DNA from: Azospirillum oryzae
GTDB taxonomy: Bacteria; Pseudomonadota; Alphaproteobacteria; Azospirillales; Azospirillaceae
Reading direction: 5' to 3'
DNA length: 64,000 nucleotides
NCBI RefSeq assembly: GCF_008364795.1
Contig: NZ_VTTM01000006.1
Location: 124,001-188,000, forward strand
Below the pieces are notes generated by a model. That model was not told where the DNA came from. It did not search any database and worked only from the letters and a program-made list of their open reading frames with translations. This document shows, piece after piece, positions 9,347-18,504 of the stretch. A program made the translations under genes and the position numbers. Each line of letters begins with the position of its first letter. The stretch's first letter is position 1.

Positions 9347-10063
9347 TCATGCTCCGATGCTGGTGGCGAGGGACTTGACCCAGAAGCGAAGGGGTTTGGC
9401 GGTCTCCTCCCGGTCGCAGGCGTCGCACCAGGACAGGGTTCCGCCGATCTCGGGCTCCAGCCTGTAGCCCAGCCGCCGCCATGCGGCATCGGGCGTCCGG
9501 TACGCATTCGGGCGGCGGGGATGGTCGATGGATCGCACGATCTCGCCGAAGGCGATGGACGCGAAGCGGCCGGTTTCGTGTATGTGGGATTCGCCGATTT
9601 CCAACAGGGCGGTCCCGATCCCGCGCCCGCGATGGCAGGGAAGGACCACCACCTCGCCGAAATAGAAGATTGAGCGCGGGTCGCAGCCTGCATGGGTGAA
9701 CGGGTCGCGCAAGGCGTCCAGCTCCTGGTCGAGCGGTGCGCCGGTGACGGCCGCGACCATGCGGTTGCGCTCGAAGGCGGCCAGGATGAGCCCGCCCGGC
9801 AGACCGGCGAGATCGGACAGATAGCGTTCCTCGTAGGCGGCCGAACCGGAATAGAGATAAGGGAACTCGCCCAGCACCGCCAGACGCAGGACCGCCAACT
9901 CCTCCACCCGGTCGGCCAGGGCGGCGCCGGTCAGACGCTCCACCCGGATGCCGCCTTTGATGTCGCCCCCATCGTCACCCTGCAGCCGCGGCCCGTGGGG
10001 CGGCACGGGCCGCGCCGGAAGAGCGGCGGCGAAGCCCCCTTCCGGAAGAGCCCCTGCGCTCAC
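9347..10063 (-). CDS. GNAT-family N-acetyltransferase
   Basis: A 238-residue protein with a GNAT core: the acetyl-CoA loop is VVVLPCHRGRGIGTALLEIGE (R/QxxGxG/A signature, near residue 155), followed by the usual amphipathic helix and a C-terminal LSWCDACDREETAKPLRFWVK. The substrate cannot be told. The chosen start is the GTG at 10063, which overlaps the proW stop as GTGA; the first 35 residues are proline and glycine rich and might be untranslated if a downstream start is used. Its position after proW and before pabB suggests it is simply cotranscribed with the betaine genes. Confidence 0.7.
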   Translation of the reverse strand: MSAGALPEGGFAAALPARPVPPHGPRLQGDDGGDIKGGIRVERLTGAALADRVEELAVLRLAVLGEFPYLYSGSAAYEERYLSDLAGLPGGLILAAFERNRMVAAVTGAPLDQELDALRDPFTHAGCDPRSIFYFGEVVVLPCHRGRGIGTALLEIGESHIHETGRFASIAFGEIVRSIDHPRRPNAYRTPDAAWRRLGYRLEPEIGGTLSWCDACDREETAKPLRFWVKSLATSIGA

Positions 10064-10944
10064 CGCGCCGGCACCGGCAGGAACCGCCGCAGGAACGCGA
10101 AGCGTACCGGGCGTGGCACGGAGGCGGTCCGGCCGAAGCTCTGGGTGATGCGGTCGAGAACGATCGCCAGCAGCACGACGCTGAGGCCGCTTTCGAAACC
10201 GAGCGCGATGTCCAGCCGCTGGATGCCCTGCAGCACCACGTTGCCCAGGCCGCCAGCGCCGATCATGGAGGCGATGACGATCATCGACAGCGCCATCATC
10301 ATGGTCTGGTTCACGCCGGCCATGATAGAGGGCAGGGCGTTCGGCAGCTGCACCTTGAACAGAAGCTGGCGGTCATGGCAGCCGAAGGCCTTTCCGGCCT
10401 CGACGATCTCGGCCGGCACCTGCTGGATGCCCAGCGACGTCAGGCGCACCGCCGGCGGCATGGCGAAGATCACGGTGGCGAGGATGCCCGGCACCCGGCC
10501 CAGGCCGAAGAACATCACGGCCGGGATCAGATACACGAAGGCCGGCATGGTCTGCATGAAGTCCAGCGTGGTGCGGACGATGCTTTCGACCACCCGGCTG
10601 CGCGCCATCCAGACGCCCAGCGGCACGCCGACCAGCAGGCTGAGCAGGGTGGCGGTCAACACCAGACCCAGGGTGGAGGCGGTCTCCGTCCACAGCCCCA
10701 TGCCGGCGATCAGCAGCAGGGCGGCGACCGTGAAGACGGCGAAGCCGACCCCGACGCGCCAGAGGGAGATGGCGACGATGAGCCCGATCAGCAGCCAGGC
10801 CGGCGCCCCGACCAGCACATAGTCGATGGCGCCGCCGAAGCCGTTCACCACCGTCGCGATCGCGTCGAACGTCGATTGGAAATGGTCGAGCATGAAGCTG
10901 ACCAGCTCCTCGACCCACTTGCCGATTCTGATTTCGGAATCCAT
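10060..10944 (-). CDS. proW: Glycine betaine/proline ABC transporter permease
   Basis: A 294-residue inner-membrane permease. It has a hydrophilic N terminus, then segments around residues 45-85 (YVLVGAPAWLLIGLIVAISL and onward), and the binding-protein-dependent transport domain with FMQTMPAFVYLIPAVMFFGL and the EAA-loop region EIVEAGKAFGCHDRQLLFKV near residue 190. The GLGRVPGILATVIFAMPPAV stretch is typical of ProW/OpuAB. It works with ProV (immediately upstream, 3-base gap) and presumably with the ProX encoded on the + strand at 22.9 kb. Position after etfAB in the betaine demethylation run indicates uptake of betaine as a carbon and nitrogen source rather than only for osmoprotection. 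Confidence 0.92.
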   Translation of the reverse strand: MDSEIRIGKWVEELVSFMLDHFQSTFDAIATVVNGFGGAIDYVLVGAPAWLLIGLIVAISLWRVGVGFAVFTVAALLLIAGMGLWTETASTLGLVLTATLLSLLVGVPLGVWMARSRVVESIVRTTLDFMQTMPAFVYLIPAVMFFGLGRVPGILATVIFAMPPAVRLTSLGIQQVPAEIVEAGKAFGCHDRQLLFKVQLPNALPSIMAGVNQTMMMALSMIVIASMIGAGGLGNVVLQGIQRLDIALGFESGLSVVLLAIVLDRITQSFGRTASVPRPVRFAFLRRFLPVPAR

Positions 10945-10947
10945 CGG

Positions 10948-12231
10948 TCAATCCCCCCGAACCAAGGTGTGGAGCATGAGGGCGCGTGAAATGGCGCCGA
11001 GGAAGTTGTGGTCGTCGTCGACGACGGGCACCGGCCATTCGGTGTCGGCGACGAGGGCGAGCAGGGCGTGGACGGGCGTCGCGGCGTTGACCGTGCGGAC
11101 GTCGGGCAGGAAGGCGTTGATGAAGCGCGGCTGCGGCCCCTTCAGTTCGCGTTCCAGTGTCGTCTGCGAAACGACGCCTTCGAAGCGTCCGTCCTGGGTG
11201 CGCACATAGCCGAAGTTGTGGTGGTTCTCGCGCAGCTGCTGCAGGGCGGGGGCCAGTTCGCCGGGCAGGCGGATGACCGTGTTGGTCGCCTCGTAGCGTG
11301 CCACGTCGCCGGCCCGCAGCACCTTGGAGGCATCGACGTTGCGGAAGAAGGAGCGGACGTAGTCGTCGGCCGGGCGGCTGAGGATTTCATAGGGCGTGCC
11401 GACCTGCACAATGCGGCCGCCTTCCATGATGGCGATGCGGTCGCCGATGCGCATCGCCTCGTCCAGGTCGTGGGAGATGAAGACGATGGTGCGCTGGTGT
11501 TCGCGCTGCAGGCGCAGCAGTTCGTCCTGCATTTCGGTGCGGATCAGCGGATCGAGGGCGGAGAAGGCCTCGTCCATCAGCAGGATGGTGGGATCGTTGG
11601 CCAGCGCGCGGGCAAGGCCGACGCGCTGCTGCATGCCGCCGGACATCTCGCGCGGGTAGCGGCTGGCGTAGGTGCCAAGCCCCACCTGCTCCAGCGCCTG
11701 CTGCGCCGCCTTGTGGCGTTCGGCTTTGGACACGCCGGAGATTTCAAGGCCGAAGGCGGCGTTGTCCAGCGCGCTCAAGTGCGGCATCAGGGCGAAGGAC
11801 TGGAAGACCATGCCCATGTTGCGGCGGCGGGCCTGGATCAGATCCGCCTTGGACATGCTGACCAGATCCTTGCCGTCGAGCAGGATCTCGCCGCTGCTGG
11901 GTTCGATCAGCCGGTTCAGCAGGCGGATCATGGTGGATTTGCCGGACCCCGACAGCCCCATGATGACGAAGATCTCGCCGGCGCGGACCTGGAAGCTCGC
12001 GTCCAGCACACCGACGTTGACGTTCAGCTTTTCCAGGACCTCCGCCTTGCTGGCGCCCTGGCGCAGCATCGACAGGGCGGGCTTTGGATCGGCGGAGAAG
12101 ATCTTGTAGACGTTCCGCACCTCCAGGCGAACCGCCGCGTCGTCGCCGATGCTCGTCCTGGCGGCTCCGCGGGGAAAGCCCAGGCTGGCCGGTCCACCGA
12201 CCGAAACCGCGCTTCGCATCATCGTATTCAT
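10948..12231 (-). CDS. proV: Glycine betaine/proline ABC transporter ATP-binding protein
   Basis: A 427-residue ProV/OpuAA protein. All ATPase motifs are intact: Walker A GLSGSGKST, Q loop MVFQSFALMPH, signature REMSGGMQQRVGLARAL, Walker B ILLMDEAFSALDP and H loop VFISHDLDEAMR. After the ATPase domain comes a tandem CBS-like region (about residues 285-427: RLPGELAPALQQLRENHHNF, TVNAATPVHALLALVADTEW), which in OpuAA relatives senses ionic strength. It is the functional partner of ProW and a useful reference for the degenerate ProV-like domain of the fusion protein at 24.0-25.7 kb. The ATG at 12231 follows a GGGGGGCC purine-poor but G-rich stretch. Confidence 0.93.
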   Translation of the reverse strand: MNTMMRSAVSVGGPASLGFPRGAARTSIGDDAAVRLEVRNVYKIFSADPKPALSMLRQGASKAEVLEKLNVNVGVLDASFQVRAGEIFVIMGLSGSGKSTMIRLLNRLIEPSSGEILLDGKDLVSMSKADLIQARRRNMGMVFQSFALMPHLSALDNAAFGLEISGVSKAERHKAAQQALEQVGLGTYASRYPREMSGGMQQRVGLARALANDPTILLMDEAFSALDPLIRTEMQDELLRLQREHQRTIVFISHDLDEAMRIGDRIAIMEGGRIVQVGTPYEILSRPADDYVRSFFRNVDASKVLRAGDVARYEATNTVIRLPGELAPALQQLRENHHNFGYVRTQDGRFEGVVSQTTLERELKGPQPRFINAFLPDVRTVNAATPVHALLALVADTEWPVPVVDDDHNFLGAISRALMLHTLVRGD

Positions 12232-12295
12232 CGACAGGCCCCCCCTGATTGCGCGACGGCGTGACCCGTGGGACTGAGAGGATCGTGGTGCATGT

Positions 12296-13078
12296 TCATG
12301 GAAGCATTCCCTGTTCGACTAGGCTGTCGTAAATGGCCAGCGCCCCCGCTTCGGCTGTCGGGTTGACCAGCAGTTGGCCTTTTCCGCTCTTGCTCTCGGT
12401 CGCCGCCTTCAGCCGGTCCAGCGCCGAGCCGCCGCGCTTCACACGCATCAGCTTGGGCTTTGGCCGCCATGGACGATGCTCACAGTCCGACAGGAAGAGG
12501 TCGGCGGTCGCCTGGGCCGCCACCGGCTCGATGACGCCCCGCCTGGCCGGGCCATAGGCCGAGGCGCGGGCGGGCGGGGCGGAGGGATGGATGGTCGCCA
12601 CAAAACGGCCGGTGGCGGTCAATGCCCGCCGCTGTCCGCGCGGCAGCGCCTGAACGAGGTCCGCAGCGCCCGGAATGGAGTTCGGCGCATCGGCAGGGCC
12701 GATTCTAACCACATCGGGAACGACTGCGGCATCGAGGCCGCGGGCGATCAGATAAGGCAGCATGCCGCTGCCCTCGCCATCCTCCGCCTGCCGTCCGGTC
12801 AGGACCAGCGACGGGTCGAACTGGCGCAGATGGGCGATCAGCGGTTCGACCGGATCGGCCCCCTCCGACAGGACCAGATGAGTCAGCCGCTCCAGCCCCA
12901 TGCCGAGATAGGCGCGCAGCGCCTCGCCGTCGGTGGGCGGGCCGGCATGGATCGCCGTCAACCGCCGCGGGCGGAGCGCCAGCGCCATTTCCAGCGCCTG
13001 CGCATCGGTGGCGGCACGTCGGGCGCGGCCGGAAACCGGATGGCGGCCGATGGACAACAGGACGGCGACATCAAGCAT
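12296..13078 (-). CDS. etfB: Electron transfer flavoprotein beta subunit of betaine catabolism
   Basis: A 260-residue ETF beta-type protein: N-terminal DVAVLLSIGRHPVSGRARRAA, a nucleotide-binding HLVLSEGADPVEPLIAHLRQ segment and LVLTGRQAEDGEGSGMLPYL (the FAD/AMP-site GRQ.eD.dsG pattern, near residue 115). With EtfA it takes electrons from dimethylglycine demethylation and passes them to the quinone pool. It diverges from housekeeping EtfB and resembles the paralogue found in Pseudomonas dgc/gbc clusters. The 3' end of etfA overlaps its start by 8 bases, so the subunits are coupled. A C-terminal region with RPKPKLMRVKRGG resembles the recognition-loop side of the family. Confidence 0.85.
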   Translation of the reverse strand: MLDVAVLLSIGRHPVSGRARRAATDAQALEMALALRPRRLTAIHAGPPTDGEALRAYLGMGLERLTHLVLSEGADPVEPLIAHLRQFDPSLVLTGRQAEDGEGSGMLPYLIARGLDAAVVPDVVRIGPADAPNSIPGAADLVQALPRGQRRALTATGRFVATIHPSAPPARASAYGPARRGVIEPVAAQATADLFLSDCEHRPWRPKPKLMRVKRGGSALDRLKAATESKSGKGQLLVNPTAEAGALAIYDSLVEQGMLP

Positions 13079-14303
13079 GGCGGCGCTCCCGGATGAGCCG
13101 GATCAGGGCGGGCATGACGGCCTGCGCGTCGGCGACGATGGACAGGTCGGCCCGCTTGATCATCTCGGCATGGAGGTCGGTGTTGACGGCGATCACGTGG
13201 CGGACGCCGGTGATGCCCTGAAGATGCTGCGGCGCGCCTGCGATGCCGAAGGCGAGGTAGCAGCGGGCGCTGACCACCATGCCGGAAGCGCCGACCTGCC
13301 GTTCGCGCGGCAAATGGCCGGCGTCGCACACAACGCGGCTGCCGGCGCGGGTAGCGCCCAGCGCCTCGCCCAGTTCGGCGAAGCTTTGCCAGTCGGTCAC
13401 GCCGTTGCCGGCGCTGAGGATGAAGTCGGTTTCCGACAGCGACAGCGCGTCGGGATCGACGGCCAGCCGACGGGCGCCGCCCAGGCGGGGTGGAAGCTCT
13501 TCCCCAGCCATCACCGGAGCGGCGAGGTCGAGCGGCCGGGCCTCGTGCCGCACGCCGTCGAGCGGGGGGAAGGCGTCCACCGCGACCGTCATCAGCCGGG
13601 TGGGGCGGTGCCCGGCTTCCAGCGATCCGCCGGCCGACTGGCGGGTCGCCCGGTCGGGGCCGAGGCTCTGCACGCCGGCGAACAGCCGCTCTCCTGCCGC
13701 CGCCGCGACCCGCCGCGCCACGTCGCCGCCGTCCGGGCTGTCCGGAAACAGGATGTGGCGGGGAGACAGCGCCGCCATCAGCGCCGAAGCGGCGGCGGCG
13801 CGCCGCTCAGGCACGTAATCGTCGGCCCAGCCATCGGGCAGGGCGACATGGCGGTCGGATCCGGCCTCGGCCAATGCGTCGCCCGATCCGGTGGAGACGG
13901 TCACCACCGCACCGCCGCCGGCGTCGGCCAGCAGGCGGGCGGCGGCGATCACCTGCCGGTCATGCTCGCTGACCTCGCCGCCGGGGCGGTCGAGCATGGC
14001 GAGGATCAGGTAGGCCGGCTCGGCGATCACCTGCAGCGGGATCGCGGGCGTGGCGGCAACGCCGATGCCCACCGCCGCGGTTGCGCCGGCCGAGGCCGCG
14101 TCGCGGGCCCAGTCATAGCGCGGGCGCGGCTGGATCTGGACCAATGCGGCGGCCCGAAGGGCGCGCGGGTCGCGGCGGCGCCCGTTGACTGCGACGGCGA
14201 CCGGCTGGGGCAGCAGGCGCGGACGCTGGCCGGTCAGGATCGTGCGGGCTGCGCGCTCGGCGCGGGGATCGACACGGCGGCGCACTGGCGAGGGTTGGGT
14301 CAT
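13071..14303 (-). CDS. etfA: Electron transfer flavoprotein alpha subunit of betaine catabolism
   Basis: A 410-residue ETF alpha-type protein. The C-terminal FAD domain is clear: RLAVDPDALSLSETDFILSA, GATRAGSRVVCDAGHLPRER with the QVGASG motif after it, and YLAFGIAGAPQHLQGITGVR, ending in a DLHAEMIKRADLSIVADAQA nucleotide-binding stretch. The N-terminal 60 residues are an extra arginine and proline-rich extension compared with housekeeping EtfA, as in other dgc-linked paralogues. The ATG at 14303 overlaps the dgcB stop as ATGA, which decides the start. It acts as electron carrier between DgcA/DgcB and the respiratory chain. Confidence 0.85.
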   Translation of the reverse strand: MTQPSPVRRRVDPRAERAARTILTGQRPRLLPQPVAVAVNGRRRDPRALRAAALVQIQPRPRYDWARDAASAGATAAVGIGVAATPAIPLQVIAEPAYLILAMLDRPGGEVSEHDRQVIAAARLLADAGGGAVVTVSTGSGDALAEAGSDRHVALPDGWADDYVPERRAAAASALMAALSPRHILFPDSPDGGDVARRVAAAAGERLFAGVQSLGPDRATRQSAGGSLEAGHRPTRLMTVAVDAFPPLDGVRHEARPLDLAAPVMAGEELPPRLGGARRLAVDPDALSLSETDFILSAGNGVTDWQSFAELGEALGATRAGSRVVCDAGHLPRERQVGASGMVVSARCYLAFGIAGAPQHLQGITGVRHVIAVNTDLHAEMIKRADLSIVADAQAVMPALIRLIRERRHA

Positions 14304-16237
14304 CGGGCGGTCTCCGTCGCGGCGAGCACCAGTTCGGCGATCTCCGCCACCTCCGGCCGGGGACCGACGACGCCTTCCAGCATCAGGGCGCAGTTGGGGC
14401 AGGCGACGGCGACCAGCGAGGCACCGGTTTCCCGGACATGCTCCATGCGGACGTCGGGAATGCGGCGTTCGCCCGACACGTCGGTCAGCGGGGCGCCACC
14501 GCCGCCGCCGCAACAGCTCGACCGCAGGCCGGAGCGCAGCATTTCCCGGCGTTCGACGCCGATGGCGTCCAGCAGGGCACGTGGTGCCTCGATCTCGCCA
14601 TTGTAGCGGCCGAGATAGCAGGGGTCGTGGAAGGTGACGCTGCGCCCGACCGGCTTGGTCACGGTCAGCGCGCCAGTGGTGATCAGCTCCAGCAGCAGGG
14701 CGGTATGATGGACGACGGTCCAGCTGCCGCCGAAGGCCGGATATTCGTTTCGCAACGTGTGCAGGACATGGGGGTCGGCGGTGACGATGCGGGTGAAGCG
14801 GCGGGCGTTCAGGGTCGCCACGTTGCGGGTCGCCAGCGACTGGAAGGTCGCCTCGTCGCCCAGCCGGCGGGCGACGTCGCCGCAGTCGAGTTCATCGTCA
14901 CCCAGAACGGCGAAGTCCACCCCGGCGCGGCGCAGCAGCACCACCAATGCCCGCAGCGAGCGCTGGACACGCAGGTCGAAGGCGCCGTCGCCCACCCACA
15001 GCAGCGTGTCGCAGGACCCGCCGGCCGGCAGCCGGGGCAGCGACAGGTCTGCCGCCCAGTCCCAGCGCCGGGAGAGCGCGCGGCCGCCGGGATTGTCGGT
15101 GGCGCGCAACTCCTCCAGCATGACGGCGGCCTTGCCGGGGGTGGCGCCCAGCTCCAGCGTCTGGAAACGGCGGAGGTCGACGACGGCGTCCACATGCTCG
15201 ATCATCATCGGGCATTCCTGCACGCAGGCGCGGCAGGTGGTGCAGGACCACAGCGTGTCGGGATGGATCATCGCATCCGGCCCGATCAGCGGCAGAGCCG
15301 CGCCGCCATGGGCCTTGCCCACGCTGCGGCCTGGATGGGGATTGCCGGCATAGGCGGCGTCGCTGGCCTCGGCGTCCATGGCGACGACGAGATCCTGCAC
15401 CAGCTTCTTCGGGTTCAGCGGCAGGCCGGCGGCATAGGCGGGGCAGGCCGTCTCGCATCGCCCGCACTGGACGCAGGCGTCGAAGCCGAGCAGCCGGTTC
15501 CAGGCGAAGTCGACCGGGCGCTCCACACCCAGAGTGCCCGGCTCGACGGTGCCGGCATCCTCCGACGGCGCGAGCGGCAGCGGCTTCAGCCCGGTGTCGC
15601 GTCCCCTGCCGTCGTGGAAACGGGCCGGACGCGGGTGGAAGGCCAGATGCAGCGCCCCATGCACCGCGTGCTTCAGCGGTCCCTTCCACACCCCCCACAC
15701 CAGATCGGCCATCGCCAGCCCGGCGATCGCGACCAGGATCAGGGCCAGCGCCTCCGGCATCACGCCGCCCAGCGACTGGTCGAGCGCCACCACCAGCAGG
15801 CAGCCGGAAAATCCCAGAAGCGACAGCGGAAGGCGGGCGAAGCGGCCCTGCGACAGCTCGCGCGGGCGCAAGACCCGGCGGCGATGCCGGACCATCAGCG
15901 CTCCCGCCAGCATCGCCGCCAGCACCACGGCCAGCAGCAGCCAGACGATGCGCGATCCGGCCCAGGAACCAGCGATGGCGACGCCCATCGCCACCAGCAG
16001 CACGACCGCCGCAAGGAAGCCGCCGGCCACCAGCGCGTGGAAGCGGGCATTGAACGGCGTCCGCCCCACCACATGGTGGACATCCACCAGATAACGGCCG
16101 GGCAAGGCGCGCAGTCCGGCGACTACACCGACCGCCGCCGGCCGGCCGGCCAGCCAACGCCGTGACTGCCAGGCGGCCAATGCCGCGCCGATGGCGAGGA
16201 CGGCAAGGACGACGGTGGTAAGAGCGGTGGCGATCAC
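14300..16237 (-). CDS. dgcB: Dimethylglycine catabolism protein B, membrane Fe-S/CCG-domain protein
   Basis: A 645-residue protein with an N-terminal membrane part (hydrophobic segments near residues 1-25, 68-90, 97-115, 135-155 and 160-180), two 4Fe-4S motifs (CVQCGRCETACP and CTTCRACVQECP) and two CCG-type cysteine domains at the C terminus (HDPCYLGRYN, SSCCGGGGG and CPNC). This is the HdrD/GlpC-like architecture of DgcB, required with DgcA for oxidative demethylation of dimethylglycine to sarcosine. It probably routes electrons to the membrane, in concert with EtfAB encoded directly downstream with an ATGA overlap. The start at 16237 has no other close alternative. Confidence 0.88.
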   Translation of the reverse strand: MIATALTTVVLAVLAIGAALAAWQSRRWLAGRPAAVGVVAGLRALPGRYLVDVHHVVGRTPFNARFHALVAGGFLAAVVLLVAMGVAIAGSWAGSRIVWLLLAVVLAAMLAGALMVRHRRRVLRPRELSQGRFARLPLSLLGFSGCLLVVALDQSLGGVMPEALALILVAIAGLAMADLVWGVWKGPLKHAVHGALHLAFHPRPARFHDGRGRDTGLKPLPLAPSEDAGTVEPGTLGVERPVDFAWNRLLGFDACVQCGRCETACPAYAAGLPLNPKKLVQDLVVAMDAEASDAAYAGNPHPGRSVGKAHGGAALPLIGPDAMIHPDTLWSCTTCRACVQECPMMIEHVDAVVDLRRFQTLELGATPGKAAVMLEELRATDNPGGRALSRRWDWAADLSLPRLPAGGSCDTLLWVGDGAFDLRVQRSLRALVVLLRRAGVDFAVLGDDELDCGDVARRLGDEATFQSLATRNVATLNARRFTRIVTADPHVLHTLRNEYPAFGGSWTVVHHTALLLELITTGALTVTKPVGRSVTFHDPCYLGRYNGEIEAPRALLDAIGVERREMLRSGLRSSCCGGGGGAPLTDVSGERRIPDVRMEHVRETGASLVAVACPNCALMLEGVVGPRPEVAEIAELVLAATETAR

Positions 16238-16288
16238 GTCGAACGGCTCCTGTCGCTTGGCTGAAGGTGCTGGGCGGGGGTGGAGGTG

Positions 16289-18334
16289 TCAGATGTCCTT
16301 GCAAAGACGCGCGGCGTCGTAGATGGCTGCGTGGATGTTGCGGCCGGCCACCGCGTCGCCGATGCGGTGCAGCGTGTAGCCGCCATGGCCGTTGGCCTGC
16401 ACCGGCTGCGGCCGTCCGGCGATCAGGCTGTCGAGATCGGTTTCGCCGCGGTTCAGCGAGCGGTCCTTCAGATCGAAATAGAGGCCGTCGTTGGGCAGGG
16501 TGCCCAGCTCCACCACGATCTGGTCGACCAGCCGCTCCTCCTCCTCGTGGGTGTATTCGTTGCGCAGGACGGCGACGCGGCGGTTGCCCTCCGGGTAGAT
16601 CTCCACGAGCTGGTGGTTGGTGGTCATCACCACGTTCAGCTTGTACAGCTCGCGCAGGTGGATCGGCTGGTTGGTGGTGCCGACCTCCTCCGCGACCATG
16701 CGGTCAGGGGTGGCGATCTCCACCAGCGCGCCGCGCTTTGCCATGAATTCGGCGCAGGACGCGCCGTGATGCTGGCCGGTGCCGTCATACATCAGGACCG
16801 TCCCCGTCGGCTCCACCGCCCCGGTCAGGACATCCCAGGTCGATACCGCGAGATCGGCGCCCTTGAAGTCGCCGCGGTTGGGCCGGCCGCCGGTCGCGAG
16901 GATAACCACGTCGGGTGTCTCGGCCTCGACGGTCGCGCGGTCGGCCTCCACCCCAAGGCGGACATCGACGCCCAGCTTGGTGACCTGCTGCGACAGCCAG
17001 CGGGTGATGCCGCTCATCGCCTCGCGCCAGGTCGCCTTGGCGGCGATGCCGATCTGGCCGCCGGGCGCGGCGTTGCGTTCGAGCAGGACGACCGAATGGC
17101 CGCGCTCGGCGCAGACGCGGGCGGCTTCCAGGCCGCCGGGGCCACCGCCGACCACGACCACGCGGCGCTTGCGCTCCGCCTTCGGGATCACATGCGGCAT
17201 GGTGCTCTCGCGCCCCGTCGCCGCGTTCTGGATGCACAACGCGTCGCCGCCGACATAGATGCGGTCGATGCAATAGCCGGCGCCGACGCACTGGCGCACG
17301 TCGTCCAGCCGCCCTTCCATCAACTTGCGCACCAGATGGGGGTCGGCGATGTGGGCGCGGGTCATGGCGACCATGTCGACATGGCCCTCCTCCACCGCGC
17401 GGGCGGCGGTGGCGAGGTCGGTCACGCGTTGCGCGTGGAAGACGGGAATGCCCGCCTCGCGCTTGATGCCGCTGGCCAGATGCAGGAATGGGGCGACCGG
17501 GAAGGACATGTTGGGCAGCGAGATGGCGTGCGCCAGATGATCGCGCGCCTGTCCGCCCAGCACGTTGACGAAATCGATCAGCCCGCGTTCGGCATAGGTG
17601 CGGGCGATGGCGATGCAGTCCTCGTGGCTGAGGCCATCGTCGATCAGCTCGTCGCCCGACATGCGCATGCCGACGATGTAGTCGTCGCCGACCTCGGCGC
17701 GGATCGCCTCGAACACCTCGATGCCGAAGCGCATGCGGTTTTCCAGGCTGCCGCCGTACTTGTCGATACGCCGGTTGACCGAGGGGCTCCAGAACTGGTC
17801 GATCAGGTGGCCGTGGGCGGCCGACAGCTCGAAGCCGTCCAGCCCGCCTTCCTTGCAGCGGCGGGCGGCGGCGGCATAGCCGGCGATAATCCGCTTGAAG
17901 TCGAAATCCTCCATCTCCTTCGGCGTGTTGCGGTGCGCCGGTTCGCGAGCGGCCGAGGCGGAGACGGTGGGCAGCCAGTTCTCGGTGTCCCAGCGGGTGC
18001 GCCGGCCCATGTGGGTCAGCTGGATCATCAGCGCCGCGCCATGGCGGTGCACCCGGTCGGAGAATTCGCGAAAGAAGGGAATGACGCTATCGTCGGCGAC
18101 GGAAATCTGGTTCCACGGCGCCGCCGGGCTGTCCACCGCGACGGAGGAGGAGCCGCCGAACATCGTCAGACCGATGCCGCCTTTGGCCTTTTCCTCGTGG
18201 TAGAGCTGATAGCGTTCCTTCGGCTTGCCTTCGGACCCGTAACCCGGCGCGTGGCTGGTGCTCATCACGCGGTTACGGATCGTCAAATGCTTGATCTGCA
18301 GAGGCTTCAGAAGGGCTTCGGCGGGTGAGGACAT
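16289..18334 (-). CDS. dgcA: Dimethylglycine catabolism protein A, NADH:flavin oxidoreductase family
   Basis: A 681-residue Old Yellow Enzyme-type flavoprotein of the trimethylamine dehydrogenase/2,4-dienoyl-CoA reductase class. It has an FMN TIM barrel (about residues 1-340; GGLDGFELSAAHGHLIDQFW near 165), then the iron-sulfur linker and a C-terminal FAD/NAD domain (RVVVVGGGPGGLEAARVCAE at 391). DgcA converts dimethylglycine to sarcosine with release of formaldehyde. The linker reads C349-V-G-A352-G-Y-C355 with C367 later, so one of the four cysteines that bind 4Fe-4S in trimethylamine dehydrogenase is alanine. The ATG at 18334 precedes the conserved SSPAEALLKPLQIKHLTIRN. Next gene dgcB starts 51 bases on. 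Confidence 0.88.
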   Translation of the reverse strand: MSSPAEALLKPLQIKHLTIRNRVMSTSHAPGYGSEGKPKERYQLYHEEKAKGGIGLTMFGGSSSVAVDSPAAPWNQISVADDSVIPFFREFSDRVHRHGAALMIQLTHMGRRTRWDTENWLPTVSASAAREPAHRNTPKEMEDFDFKRIIAGYAAAARRCKEGGLDGFELSAAHGHLIDQFWSPSVNRRIDKYGGSLENRMRFGIEVFEAIRAEVGDDYIVGMRMSGDELIDDGLSHEDCIAIARTYAERGLIDFVNVLGGQARDHLAHAISLPNMSFPVAPFLHLASGIKREAGIPVFHAQRVTDLATAARAVEEGHVDMVAMTRAHIADPHLVRKLMEGRLDDVRQCVGAGYCIDRIYVGGDALCIQNAATGRESTMPHVIPKAERKRRVVVVGGGPGGLEAARVCAERGHSVVLLERNAAPGGQIGIAAKATWREAMSGITRWLSQQVTKLGVDVRLGVEADRATVEAETPDVVILATGGRPNRGDFKGADLAVSTWDVLTGAVEPTGTVLMYDGTGQHHGASCAEFMAKRGALVEIATPDRMVAEEVGTTNQPIHLRELYKLNVVMTTNHQLVEIYPEGNRRVAVLRNEYTHEEEERLVDQIVVELGTLPNDGLYFDLKDRSLNRGETDLDSLIAGRPQPVQANGHGGYTLHRIGDAVAGRNIHAAIYDAARLCKDI

Positions 18335-18504
18335 GGCAGGAACGATCCCCAGTATTGAGCCTGCCAAGAATTCACCATCGGCGCGATTGTCGCGTTGCCC
18401 CCCGCGACCGCGAATTACCTTTTTGCGACAGGAGCGGATCGATGCGATGCCCGTCCGTCAAATATTTGAATTCTTTACGCGAATTGGGAGTGGTGGCACC
18501 CCCT
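18335..18504 (-). promoter_or_regulatory. dgcA upstream region with a 12-base palindrome
   Basis: The 170 bases between gbdR and dgcA are locally AT-rich and should hold the dgcA promoter. A perfect palindrome, TCAAATATTTGA, lies at 18458-18469, about 125 bases upstream of the dgcA start. It could be an operator, for example for the GbdR-like regulator encoded next door, but I cannot match it to a known GbdR consensus. It could also be a chance AT-rich palindrome, as the surrounding bases are AT-rich. Confidence 0.3.

Noticed and set aside
14438..16165. Long open frame on the + strand opposite dgcB
   Set aside because: It is antisense to a gene with membrane, Fe-S and CCG motifs; its translation is low-complexity Gln/Arg/Gly-rich, as expected from high-GC shadow frames.
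16280..18328. 682-codon open frame on the + strand opposite dgcA
   Set aside because: dgcA on the other strand has full flavoprotein motifs; the opposite frame is rich in Asp, His, Gly and Ala and shows no domain.
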